From Plutella xylostella (lineage: Eukaryota > Arthropoda > Insecta > Lepidoptera > Plutellidae), in NCBI RefSeq assembly GCF_932276165.1, contig NC_063993.1, forward strand, positions 5,466,001-5,530,000: a DNA stretch of 64,000 nt, given 5' to 3'. This document shows, piece by piece, positions 34,450 through 47,106 of this stretch. The notes under the pieces were generated by a model. That model worked only from the letters and a program-made list of their open reading frames with translations, did no database searches and was not told the DNA's origin. The stretch's first letter is position 1, and each line of letters begins with the position of its first letter. The translations under genes and the position numbers were made by a program.

Positions 34450-37400
34450 TTAATCTTGACACTCGTAGCTGTCTGCGTCTACGCACTTCTTCTTATCCTT
34501 ATGGAACACTTCATCGCTGTCACATTTCCTTCGTCTCTTGCGTAGTTCAGATTTTTTCGTTTTGTAGCAGACGTAATACTTTCTACAGTTATCTGGGTGT
34601 GGAATTTTGCCCTCTTCAGTGCAAACACTGTCGCTCCTTTTTCTCTCTTTTGATTTCTTGTCATCGCTACTACTACTGGCATCGCTCTCACTTCTCTTTC
34701 TACTGCTATCGGAATCGCTATCACTTCTCTTCTTACTACTATCAGACTCGCTGTCACCACTCTTCTTACTACTATCCGAATCGCTATCACTTCTCTTCCT
34801 ACTACTTTCCAATTCGCTTTGTCTTCTCTTCTTACTACTATCAGACTCGCTGTCACTTCTCTTCTTACTACTTTCTTTTTCCGATTCGTTTTCTTTTTTC
34901 TTCTTACCACCATCGGAATCGCTCTCACTTCTATTCTTACTACTCTCCAAAGATGATGTGGATTGGTTAGGGCTTGGTTGTTCGTTGTGGATACACTTAA
35001 CCGTTTCTTTATTTAAGTGGAATCCTTGTTGGCATTGAAATTTGAATCTAATGAACGCAGGTCCATTTTTGACGCAAATGTAATAAATATTCTTCGCTGT
35101 CATGTCCGAATATCTTCCGGGCTTGATGCACTTGAATTCGTTATTCCTGATGCAGTGTGACAAGTTTTTAGTGCATTGTTTCTTGATGTCGCTGAAAACA
35201 GTGTGGACGGGACATGTGCCGACGATAGCGTGTTTGTCCACGCAAATATAGAACTTCCTACAGTCATGTTTGTCGGCAAACCGTCCCCGACCCGCTTTGG
35301 TACAGTTGAATGATTTGGAAGTTACTAGAGTTAGCGAAGTATTAATATCTTTATTTACCGGATTACTTTTTGTTTGGATTGGAGTATGATATATGCCATG
35401 ACCAGTGTTAAGTCCTGTACCGTTGATTTTTTTAGTTGTGGTATGTGTCTTAGTAACATTCTCAAAGGAGTTAGTTTTATTTTTAAGCATTATTTGAGGA
35501 GTTGTTGGCGTGATTAAAGGTTTGTTTGATATATTTATTTTTGTTTTCATTGCAATGGTCTGTGTGGTGGCACTGGTTGGCCTATTAGCTTGTTCAGTAT
35601 TTTTTACCACTTTTGTTGGACTGTTAGAGCTCATCGGTATGGTATAGTCAGTTATTGGTCTCTGTGTACTGTTGGGTAATGGCCTTGTTGTTTTGATTGG
35701 TATAGTTTTTGGCAGCCCTGGTGCATTTTCACTTGTTACCGGAACCTCAGTACTCATTCGGTTTGTTGTAACGATTTTTCTATTAACTATTGGTTGCTTT
35801 GTACTGTTTGGGACTGAGCTGTTTGTTCTCAATAGTACAGTGACTACTTTTCCCTGTGCATACTCACTTGTTATTTGTTTTTCTGTAATATTAACATTTG
35901 TTTGCAGACGATCTCGGTCAATTAATGTAGTTACAGGTCCAGATCCATTCAAATTCAACTCTGTATTAACTGTTTTGATTTCGTTTGTTTTGTTTGTTCT
36001 GATCGTAGGTGTATTCTGGTTGAAGACTCGAGATTGAACACTAATTGGTGTGGTATATTCTTTAGTTGTCGATGGAGCTAAAGGCTTATTTGTGCCTATT
36101 GTTATTGGTTCTTTAGTTACGGTAGTCACGGTGTCTGTAACTCCTTGTAAATTTGGTTCCTTTGTTATTTCGATATCAGATTTAATTGGTATAGTATTTA
36201 CTATTTTCAATGTATTTACATTTGTCAATGTACTAACTTTAGTTATTGGAACGGGACTTTCTGTTGTTATAGATACAGTTATTACCACTTTGGGTGCATT
36301 TTGGCTAGATTTTGTTATTTGTGTACTCATTGGTGTAGTATAAACTCCATTTGTAATTAAACTCTCGGTTCTAGTTGGTGCAAAAGTGGGTTCAGTAACC
36401 TTCTTTACTACATTATTTATCGTAGTTGCTGCCGAACTATCTGGCTTATTATTATTTACCGCCGGGCTGTGTGAAATTGTAGACCCTAAACTTGGTATTG
36501 TGACTACTTCATATATCGCATTTTCATTTGCCAAAGTTTCTTTATTAAGTGGTGTTGTATTAACTGCTTTCACATTTTCATTAGATTGATTTATTTTTGT
36601 TGTATTCGGTGTATTATTTGATGCAACTACCGACGCGACACTTACTGCCTTAAGCTCTTGAGTAGATGCACTATTTATTCCACCATCACCTTTCACTGAG
36701 TTGTCAATACCGTATGGCTTTTGACTTGTTGTAGAAATTAGTACAGTGTTAGTTACTCCTAGAATTTGTTCATCTGCTGATAGAGTAGTTTTACTAATAA
36801 ATGGTGTTGTTTTCCCAGCTTTCACATTTTCATTTGTTATTTTTATTTCTTTAGTAGGTGTACCAATTAATCCAAGTACCGACGCGACGTTGTTTGAGGA
36901 ACTTGCCGTCTTTGGATGCTGTGTAGATGTAATATTCATTCCATTATCACTCTTCTGAGACCTATCTATACTGTATGGCACTTGACTGGTTGTTGAACTG
37001 GGTACAGTGTTGACCACACCTAGAACAGGTTTATCTGCCGACAGGATTTCTTTGTTGATAGTATTAACTTCTTTCATTATATCTTCTCGTTTTGAAACTG
37101 TGTCTGGGAGACGTACTATAGTACTTTTTGCAGTATTTGGGGCATTTGACTCGATAATTTTAGTATTAACTTGACTATTTTCACCAATTATTACTGATAT
37201 CCGTCCTGATTCATTGTCTATGGTAACTGGACTACTAACGGTGGTCGCTGGTAGCATTGATCCTATTGGAACAGCAGTTACTACATCCAATACACTCAAA
37301 TTTGTTTCTGTAATTTCCGAATGAATTCCAGCACTATTTTTAAGCTTCGTGCTATTTTCACTGTTACTTGAATTATCAGAATAGATGGCCTCTGAATTCT

Positions 37401-40400
37401 TCGTAGTCATAGATACGGTAACTTGCCCATTTCTCTCTGTTGCTCCTATTACGGCATTTGTAGTTACAGGGCTGTTTGTACTTATATCTTCTGTTTTGTT
37501 TTGTTCTGAATAATTTACACTAATAACCGCACTTTCAGTATTAGTTTGTGTGGTGTTCAAAATATTAAATCCGCTATTATTTCCTATTTGATGTGTGGTG
37601 CTTGTTGTAGTAGTAATTATTGTATCCGATGCATTCATATTTATGTCTGTATCATTCTTTATCGCTCCAACATTTATCATTGTTGACGATGCATCTACAT
37701 TTTCTACTAGACTTGGTTCTGTACTAGTCAGTTTAGTGTTTTCAGTGTTGATGTTTATATTTGTAATCATAGGCAAAGGCGTTGTCACTACTGAATTTGA
37801 AGCATTATTATTCGCAGTTGAGTTTTGACTGATGTTATTTTCTACTACAGATCCATTCATATCCGTATCTGAAATAGATGATCTACTTACTGCAAAATTT
37901 TCGCCTGTAGTCAACACTTGTGTTTTTTCATTAGCTTCTGAGTTAAGGTATGGTTCAGTTTCAGCCATTTTTTGTTGGCCATTTATTGGTATGTAAGATA
38001 CAGAATCGTTGCCAATCTTGTTTTTGTTGGTATTGGTGGCACTAACTGTTCCGTTTGACGCCTTGTTTTGTGTCAATTCTACATTATCGGCACTTTTAAT
38101 TTCAATATTCAATCCTTTGGTTAGATTTGCTACTTTAGATATGGATACTGCATTGAAAAATTCATTTTCGTCCTTAGAAGTAGTCTTTACATCTCGTTTT
38201 TTGTCTAAATTTAAATTATTTGGTGACATAATTGAATCAGCATCATTTATCACAACCATATCTTTCTCAGTGACGTTCAATATCTGGGCTGATTCAGTGG
38301 TTGATTTTAACGAATTTTTATTATCAGATAATATTTTAGAAGGATTTATTTCATAGTTAATTGATTTAACTGTAGATTCTTCTTGAGTTGGGTACTGTTG
38401 TGGGTTAACTGTATTTTTTTCAAGCGGTTTTACTCTTAAAATTGCATCATTAGTAGTTTCGCTCTGAATTATTGATTCGGTATCCGGATTTTGAGTATAG
38501 TTTGTTATATAAAGCGTAAAGTTTGAATCTCCGATAGTTTCACCACCTAAAAGATATGTGTTTACATTTTGTGTCACCGGCATAAAACTATTTATCAACA
38601 TTGTTTCAGTTTTATTCGAATTTATAGACTCATATGCAGTTAACGGCTTCGTAGCGTTACTGCCCGATGACGGTTCGGTACTCGTAGTATCATTAATTTT
38701 GATGCTGTCATCGTGTATGTTCCTGACTGAATTAAACAATCCTGTAATGCTTTTATCTTTTATAGTTTCCGTTGTATTTAGATTGTTTTGTTGGGGTTCA
38801 TGTATTTCGCTTGTTTCAGTCATTGCCAGTATGAAACTCCCCAATTGAGTATTGATATCTTTCGTATTCTGATCTATAATCTCGGATTCGCTAGACAATG
38901 TCTCAAATGTTGTTGTAGTTGAATTTTCCACTTGTTTATCATTTTGTAAATAATCATCCGATACTGTTTCTGAATATTTATTTTCATGCTCAGTCATTGA
39001 CTTTTCATGCTTAGTTAAATTTGAAGAGGTCAATGATGATTCAGTATAGTCTTGTACAGTTGCATTTTCATTGGCTCTTTCAGATTTGGAAAGAAGCAAA
39101 GAAATCTTGTCTAAATCAGGTAAATTTAATTGATCCGCCGTAGTTACATTAAGTTCATCTTGAATCTCAGTCATTGAAAAGTTGCTGTCGTGTAAAAGAC
39201 TTGAAATGTAATCTACTGCCTCATTTATGTTCCCTTTTCCAGAATAATTAGAATCAAAATACTCATCCAGAGTTGTTTTATTAGTCTGATTGGATTGAGT
39301 ATCCATAATTTCTGGCACAATTATTAAGAATTTTGATGTGCTATTGTTGCCGTTATCTATTTTTTGGCTGACAGTTATACCTTTAGTAGACAGCTCTTCA
39401 CCATTGTTTGTAGGTTTTGTGGTTGTTACTAAAGTGTACTCGTTAGTATTTGGTACTTCAGTTTCCAAAATATTAGACGGTAAAGTATCATGACTAAAAG
39501 TTTTGACGTCTCGTGTTGTTGTTTCTACAGGTAATTCACTGGACTTTGTGTGATCAACATTCTGATTTGCTAAATTTAAATTATGGTTAGACTCATGATT
39601 ATTATTTTTATCAAAAGTGTTTTCAGGTGACGCAGCTTGTACTGCAGTCGAATCGTAGACAGTGGACATACTGTTGGTCACATATGGATTAGTAGTGTAT
39701 GGTAATATTTCACTTACAGTGGAAGACAGAGAAGTCTCATCCGTTGAATGTGGTGTTTCAGAGCTACTAAATGAACTTTCTTGAACATCTTCACTGACAC
39801 TTGTTTCCTGTTTATGGGATACAGTTTCCGTGATAATTGGTTGCACTGAAACTTTAACTAAAGATTTAGTCACCATTGGTACTATATTTTCACTTTCAGT
39901 TGTACTGGACACAGCACTAGTGATCACTTTTTCATCAGGTTCACTTCTTGGACCTTCTGTAGTTACTTTATTAAATAATTCTGGCCTCGACGTTGTGACC
40001 ATGGTTAGGTCACTAGCAGTAGTAGCAGTCGTTGTTATTAATTTATACGGATCTCCATCATTATCGTAAGCACTTGTTGTCTGATCCATTAACGGCTTCA
40101 TGGTCACTGCATAACTAAAAGCAGTCGTATCAGTCTCTGTAACACCAGAACTATTACCAGCACTATTTTCATTCGTATTAAACTGCGAGTCCGTATTCAA
40201 TATTTTCTCCGAATGTTCCGTAACATGCTGATCACTGGACACAGTATTCACGACTTCAATGAGAGGTGATGCGTTTTTGGGGCTTCTTTCTTCAATTTTG
40301 TCGTTCGTATCATCGCTCCGCACGGGTGGTGCGAGAGTGGTCGGCTTGAGGAACTCGCACTCGTAGTGGTTGGTGTCTCGGCACTCGGTGCCGGGGGGGC

Positions 40401-40674
40401 ACTGGATCACGAAGTCGTCCATGGTGCTAGAGACGCCATTGCCGAAGTCCACGCATATCTTGAAGTGGGTCGAGTTGTCGCAGTGGAAAGGCTTGCCGCC
40501 ACAGTCTACCGCGAGCGCAGTTTCAATTGTTACGAGTGTCTGAAAATCAAATTTAGAAATTAATTTTGGTCATAAAAACGTTCATTAATGAATGTGAATA
40601 TTCGTTAAAAGTTTGCTTACCAGGAATAACGCTGCTAAAGACACAAATCTGCGTTTATTACTTTTATATGCCAT
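34450..40674 (-). CDS. Giant mucin-like chitin-binding protein, 2,047 residues
   Basis: Exon 40621-40674 (18 codons, donor GTAAGC) joins exon 34450-40539 (acceptor TTTTCAG) in phase 0. A signal peptide (about 1-28) is followed by an N-terminal CBM14 module (about 30-80), then some 1,680 residues rich in Thr, Ser, Asn, Val and Ile with very many NxT/NxS sequons, as in heavily glycosylated mucins. Three imperfect repeats of about 87 residues start near 1178, 1265 and 1350 (LSAD..LGV.NTV..STTSQ). Two CBM14 modules follow at about 1760-1810 and 1820-1870, then a Ser/Asp/Lys/Arg tract (about 1880-1985) and a final CBM14 module (about 1987-2045). The likely role is chitin cross-linking in a peritrophic, tracheal or cuticular matrix. 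Opposite-strand frames here are shadows. Confidence 0.9.
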
Positions 40675-41591
40675 GTTAATATTGTTCTAGCCTGGCTTCA
40701 TTTATTCGTTCGTATTACTCTCGTTATCTTGCTAAGTTTTGCAGTCGAATGCGGTGTGTAGTCTCTTCTCTGATATTTTGAATGGTAATGACTTTATTAG
40801 CACAAGATCCAGCGTCGAGATTAAAATGACGCTCAATAAACAAATGTGACACCCCTTTTCCTGCTGTGTGTTTTTAAATATTTTGACTGATTCAGCTTTG
40901 TTTGAAAGTTATTCAATGTATATTATTTAATATTGTTGTAATCAAAAATGCATAACGAGGTTCGAATGTTATTGTTTTCGTTAAACGCCGCCGAATTGTA
41001 AATCAATGAATGGCATAATATGCTTGGTAGCTCTTCACTTCCATAACGGATTTTGTATCATGGACTATGTCTCATGCAATAAATTTATCAATAATCATAC
41101 GCCCCACAAAATATTTAGGCACTTAAAAAAATATAAGTACTTGATTGTGCCTAAACCAGCGGTTTCCAAAGACCAGAGGAAAAGATGGGCGATTCTTCGC
41201 TAGCTGCCCTAGTGAGTCTACGAGAGTAATATACGATAGGTATTTAGCACATTGTTTACACACATAACACTAATTAAAATTTATGAAAAATATTGATCAG
41301 ACTTGACATAGTTAGTTACTTAGACTTATGTATAAGTACTTTTGTCTTCTTTGAATATTGCAACACCTCATAGATTTGAAAATACTGGCCTAAGCAATCA
41401 TTGTTAAATTGTTATCTTATGAGCAATTCCTAAAATATTTAGTCAAGATTATGAGTAGATTAAGTAACAATTGTTATTTTATTCGGGATTTTCCCTAACA
41501 TCGTTATTGTCAACAACAGACTCTCACATCTCAGCAAAAGTACCTACTAGCCTACAGATGTTTAAGTTTGTTCTAAACGTTTTCCTCATTA
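40675..41591. other. Intergenic, upstream of mucin gene
   Basis: No TATA box or other gene identified. The 65-codon frame at 41006-41203 has no supporting features. Confidence 0.4.
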
Positions 41592-42365
41592 CTATACCAT
41601 TTTCCAGAACCAATGATATGGGTGACACTTTAAAATTTTCCATTTAACGCATCAATACTATTGCAAAATCTGTCATTTTATTGACAACGACCACAGATAA
41701 TATATATTTCTTGAGTACAAACTTTGGTAAAATGGAACGTACTAGAGACGGGACACATCAAAGTCGACGTTCTGAAATCGATAAAATATTAGAATTTTTT
41801 ACATTGTATTATAGTAAGTAGGTATATAGTATTTCTTACTTACTTTCTCATCAACAGCTTTAAAACAAACTATGATGTTTTTAATCAGAGTGCATATCTC
41901 TCTCATGCTGCCTCTCAGAATAATAACAATTTTATTAATAATCTACCTTCATGTATTTCATCGATATCCTTCGTATAATTTGAGTACAGTTTAATTTATG
42001 GTTTAATTATCCTATTGTTGTTGGAAAATTTCGGTCTTTTTTGTCATTTTTTTTGTTATTTTTGTCAAAATGCCGAGAAAGGCTGTTTTAAACTCGGAAT
42101 GTCGTGAGTTTGTAATTCATTTGAGTTTGGTTGATAGAACAAAAACAATTATATTACAGGACTGTGACTATTTGGCTCGGATAGATTGTTTGCAAGATGA
42201 ACTGATCATCATTGTCGGTGTTTAATCTGACACATACAAATTGACCCGTACAAATATGGATAGGTACAAGTCGATAGAATTTTACTCTCGGACATCTCTA
42301 AAACTGCTAAACTCAAAACGTCATGAAAACGTCCCCCATATCATTGGTTCTGGAAAATGGTATAG
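41592..42365. mobile_element. 774-bp DNA element with 31-bp inverted ends
   Basis: CTATACCATTTTCCAGAACC with AATGATATGGG at the left is mirrored exactly, in inverted orientation, at the right (ending GGTTCTGGAAAATGGTATAG). No clear target-site duplication flanks it. Inside, 42070-42225 (+) is an intact 51-codon frame starting MPRKAVLNSECREFV, which could be the N-terminal stub of a deleted transposase. Probably an internally deleted cut-and-paste transposon. Confidence 0.7.
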
Positions 42366-42896
42366 GTAGGAAGTATATAACCGATTAATGCTATGCTGGG
42401 ATTCTCTGAATGCATCAGAAATGAGGTAAGTAATTTGTCAGAGAAATAAAGTAAGAAGTAAAATGTGCAAAACAAAGTGCCAGTGGGCCGGCCATATCTT
42501 TATCTCCCGAAGAACCTATGACGATTACAGGCCTATGATGATGATAAAATACTTATTTAATTTCTTATGACTCAAAATAGGTTAACTGCAAATTATAGTG
42601 AGTGGGAGTGACACAAATAAAACGTAAAGTAATTCAAAAAGAACTTGGCCTAATACTTTCATGCTTCTAATTCAAAATCTCATTTATGTTATGGTTATTG
42701 ACGCTGCGCTGTTAGGTAATAGGGGGTAATCAGAGGTTAAAGGATAATAAACTGCATGGAATATTTTTTGTTTCATTGCAGTATTATCTTATCGTGGATT
42801 CTGTAGGATTCTGCATTAGCTCTGTTTTATTTACGAAATGAGTCTTAGTAAATTATATCATTCCTATCATGTAGGTTCACATTCAAAATACAATTG
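42366..42896. other. Intergenic with LINE crumb
   Basis: Around 42460-42545 (+) the frame reads KTKCQWAGHI.., resembling the WAGH segment of RTE-type LINEs; otherwise nothing is recognised. TTTATT at 42898-42903 gives AATAAA on the minus strand for the transporter gene. Confidence 0.4.
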
Positions 42897-43024
42897 TTTA
42901 TTAAATAGCATATTATGTATTATTATAACTTATCAACACGTGTACATGATTACAAAAATAGTATCACAATTATTCACATTTCAATCTAGCTAGAATAGTA
43001 AATCCTAATGTTTTAAAATTTTCT

Positions 43025-46000
43025 TTAAGAGAAACAATTGAGTCTCGTTCTCAATGACCTTACTTTCAATATGTACAAAGATATTACAGCAATAATGAAC
43101 CAAACAGACAAGACTGCTGTTAAAGTATAACTTATTATTGTCAGACATAAATGAAAACCGCCTGGCTCTTCCAATGGCACCAAGAAAATTAGTCCAAAAG
43201 TAAAACCAGCTACAGACATTCCCGATAAGGTTTCCAAAGTACTTCTGACTTTAGACCATTTATGGACTCCGATAAAGTCCTGAGCGGCTGACTCCCAAGA
43301 GGAAAGGAGAGCTCCGAACCCAGTACCCGTTATAACACAGGCGATTGAAAATGCGTCATGGCTGTATGTCTCCGCTATCACTGTAATAGAAGACAAAACT
43401 ATATCACATTGATGTTTAGATAACTTAAATATATAAGATGGGTGATAGATAAATAACTTACCATAACATGCGGCTGTAATAATTGATAACCCAATCACCG
43501 ACAGATATTTACAATTCCTCTTCGGTATATGCGCAAGCCAGGGTGTTGTCAACATGAAACTAATCCACGTGAACCCCATCAATGAAAGTATGAAGTTTGT
43601 CTCGATCATTGAAGTCTTTGGCTTCATATTTAGATTGGTCAAAGGCAGTAGAGCCATAAACACTGTTATCAACATGAGCCTCGTGAAAGATAGCAACAAT
43701 GCCGGGTAGAACCGCCAGCACACTAGAGATCTTGTTAGTGGTTTTATGAAAGTGTCGTTGATGTTGTACATCAAGTAAAGCGTTCTTCTCCGAAATCTGT
43801 ATATTCTGTATGAAGGCATCCATAATGACCTCCTCACACTAGCGTACGCTGATTGACAACGGAAACTAAAAGAGTTGAATACTTTCTCTCGCCTAATTTC
43901 TGTAATGGGAGCAATGGTCTCATGCGTTATGTCTATTTCCGAATATTCATCCCTATTACTACTCTCTGTGTTTGAATCTCTCCTTGTTTGTTTCCCTATA
44001 TACTCATCAAAGTTGTCACCTATCGTGCTCAGTCTTTTGATAGCGTTACTAAATTTTCGTCTTTGATTATTACTAGCGTTTATATCACTTTTGTTATCAT
44101 CGCTATCTTCAGTCTCTTCGGGTATTTCAGGCAATATTTCTACTCCAAATATGTTCCGTCTTTTCTCTTCGGGGCTTGGAGGTGGAGTGATTGCCGCTGT
44201 GTTGACGTGGTCATCACCGTCGTAAATATCGTCCATTTCATCCTCTGAGCTCGACTGACCACTGGGACTTCTCCAACTTTTGCTCATATCTTGAAGATGC
44301 AATTCATTACTGTAAAAGTTGTTAACGGTATCGTTACTAAATATAGCATACGATTTAGCTAAATCGTTATATCTTGAGAAAGTGGTGGGTCGTTTGATAT
44401 CAGTGGATTTGAGGAGCAGGATGGCTGGTAGCGCCTGAAGCATTACTGCGCTTAGCACAATATACGACATTGAGTATCCGTAGTTTTCCACCAGGCTTGT
44501 AATTAGGTGCGGAAATATGGATAGTCCTACCGCTTGTCCAATTAAGCTGAGTCCTCTAACTATTGCTAATCGAGTATCGTAACAATCGAATACAACTGCA
44601 TCGACTTGTGCTGAGATTATCGACGAGCCAAGACCTGCAAGTAAATCAAATCAATCACTTTATCATAGGTTATTATAATCAAGGCGTGAAGAATCTTCAA
44701 GTAACTAGCTATTGCTCTCTGCATAGTGGCTTACGACGGCTTATGACGATACAAAATGCTTTGCTTTTTATACGACAGTTGTAAGCCTGCATTTGGAACT
44801 CTTAGGCGATTCACACACGCACCGCGCTCATTACACGGATTGCGGATTTTAACATAGTAAATCTCCCCATGGTGACGCGGCGGCAGTGTGAAAGGGTAAG
44901 CGTTATTTTATATATAAACTGTCTAAAACTTTGCATATAATGATAATCCGCCCACCAAGGCGGTGTGCGGTCAAGTGTGCGAATCGCCTTGATTGCACCG
45001 TAGCGATTGTAGGGGGTCATTAGCAGCACCCACCTCCAAGAATCCCGTAAATAAACGGCTGCAAGTGGAACGGCAGGAAGGCGCACATCACAAGCGAGGC
45101 CACGATGAGCATCAGCCCCGCGGCCGCCATCACCCGGTAGCCGGTCGGCCCGCCCCACGAGTCGGCCGCGTCTCTGCACCAACATTCTGGGAGCAAAATT
45201 GTATGGGTGATAGGTATTTCCTATGGGTTTGTTTACCAGGCCATTATAGTAGTGTAGTTTAAAATGATTGTAGTTGTAAGTTCTACGAGTATCTGGAATC
45301 TGGAATAAATATTAAAATGTTCCCCTCAGGGTATCATTTATTTACTAATGTTTCTACTGCGCCACATGCAGTTACGTATGAGAGCTACATTTTCAGATAA
45401 ACGCAAATTAAACATCACAGCAAAACACTCCAGTTGCGTAAAAGGCATAGGACGTGTCCTAAAGATAGGTACATGGTAACTCTATTAGCTTTACTTTGAA
45501 ATTAGTAAACATTCTTACGTGACAGGCAAAATGTTAGCACGAGTATAGCCGGTGTGCACACACCGAGCCCTAGAGGCAGGCCGTAGCTCACTCCGTGCGC
45601 CAGCAGGGTCCCGTATGACAGCACCAGACTGGGCAGGCAAATCTGTAAAAAGATAATAAACTTACTTACGCATTATACCTAGGTCGTTCTGTTGAAAAAT
45701 TACGATAATTTGACGGCCCATACGGTGTGTAGTGGTAAGGTGATCCTGACTTCTATGCACAAGGTCCCAGGGTCGATTCCCGACCGGGGCAGATATTTGT
45801 TTGAATTACATAATAATTATATTTGTATTGGATCTTACCTCAATGTAATGTGTAAGTATGTATCTGTATAGATGTATCAGCTGTCCGATACCCATATTAC
45901 AGGTTATGTCTATATATTATCTATCCTGGGGTTGGATGGCCGTGTGTGAGATGTTCCCACATTGTAGCGTAAGAAGTTTTTCCTGGTCTCCACTCCACAC

Positions 46001-47106
46001 GAGAACTTTTACCCCACCGGTGATCGGTGCTTCAGCATGACTATATGCTAACTACCATTTCAGCTGGAATATTTTAAGTAACAAAACATATCACTTCACC
46101 CCTATTATGTATAGCTTGGCTAGTGGTAACTAGTCTGTTAGTGATCGCCACCTCGTTTATTAGTAACTGCTTAAATCTTTTCCGCTACAACCATGTAACT
46201 AACATCTTATTTATAAAGATACTTACTAGCTGACCCGGCAAACTTCATACCACCTCTTACCCTACCCTACACTACCTTACACTATATTACACAGCTTACA
46301 CTACACTACCCTACCCCACACTACCCTAGACTACAATACACTACCCTACCCTACACTACCTTACACTACACTACCCTACCCTACCTTTCTTACCATTTCA
46401 ACTTTCCCTGGACTGGACTTCTTCTACTAATATTTAAAGACCAAAATCGGTTCAGCCGTTCTCGAATTTTAAGCAGATTAACTAACACCGCTCCATTTTT
46501 ATATATACCTAAGATAGAATACCTAGACTACCTATCGGGAATCTAACTTTAGATGTCTAATGTATGTAACATAATGAAATGAGTGAGATGTTTACTTGTT
46601 TCATAGCGTCTCAAGTCGTCAAATGGTGACTTCATAATTAGTGGTGAACTGACTGGTGATAACACGAGATAAAAACAGGTAATTATGTAAAATAAGTATG
46701 GGTTTGGTTACAATTACATACATATACCTACTTGCCTACTTGATCTTGTACAATTGAACCTACATAATATACTTACGTAGTTAGTTACTTACCTACTTAT
46801 TTACCTACTTTGCTGAAATTAAATTTCTTAGGTGCCTTTGTTATAATACGTTTTACAAATCAAGATTATAATATATAGGAGCGGCTGGATGAGAATAACC
46901 AAGGGTAGATTGGTGTACCTTCTCCTAGGCTGAGGCAGTATACATTCAGTATTTAGGTACACCTAATGGACTAATTATTGTTGGCTGTGTTGAGGTAATT
47001 ATACTAATGAATAAAAGTAAACATGTAAACATACGTTCAACACCACGACAGAGAGCAGCAGCGACCACCGCCATGGCGCAGAATGGACTCTCTCCTCAAC
47101 ATCCAT
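43025..47106 (-). CDS. MFS transporter, monocarboxylate-transporter-like
   Basis: Five exons join cleanly: 47035-47106, 45519-45642, 45034-45186, 43462-44634 and 43025-43380, giving 625 residues. The start is MDVEERVHSAPWRWSLLL. About six membrane segments precede a long hydrophilic, acidic and Ser-rich cytoplasmic loop (about 200-410), and about six follow it. This 6+6 layout with a large central loop is that of SLC16-like transporters, though I do not see the canonical first-helix signature and the substrate is unknown. The last intron (43381-43461, GTAAGT..ATTACAG) is 81 nt, divisible by three and stop-free, so an unspliced frame reads through it. Splicing it out gives a continuous hydrophobic helix (IITAACYVIAET). 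AATAAA (minus) is at 42898-42903. Confidence 0.8.
45711..45968 (+). repeat. tRNA-derived SINE, near full length
   Basis: The tRNA-like head (GTGTAGTGGTAAGGTGATCC; B-box-like GGTCGATTCCCGACC) is followed by GGGGCAGATATTTGTTTGAA and a body ending GTGAGATGTTCCCACATT. Same family as the minus-strand head at 5.6 kb. It lies in the transporter's intron. Confidence 0.7.
46226..46512. repeat. Retroelement tail with CCCTACACTA minisatellite
   Basis: It begins ACTAGCTGACCCGGCAAACTT and ends TTTTTATATATACC after GGTTCAGCCGTTCTCG, the ends of a common insect repeat. About 150 bp of imperfect CCCTACACTAC/CCTTACACTA units (46255-46390) fill the middle. Confidence 0.6.

Noticed and set aside
34479..38848. 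Numerous plus- and minus-strand frames within the mucin gene
   Set aside because: They are antisense or shifted readings of the repetitive Thr/Ser and Ser/Asp/Lys codons, with hydrophobic compositions produced by the complement.
41006..41203. 65-codon plus-strand frame
   Set aside because: No splice context, domain or compositional support; chance frame in AT-rich DNA.
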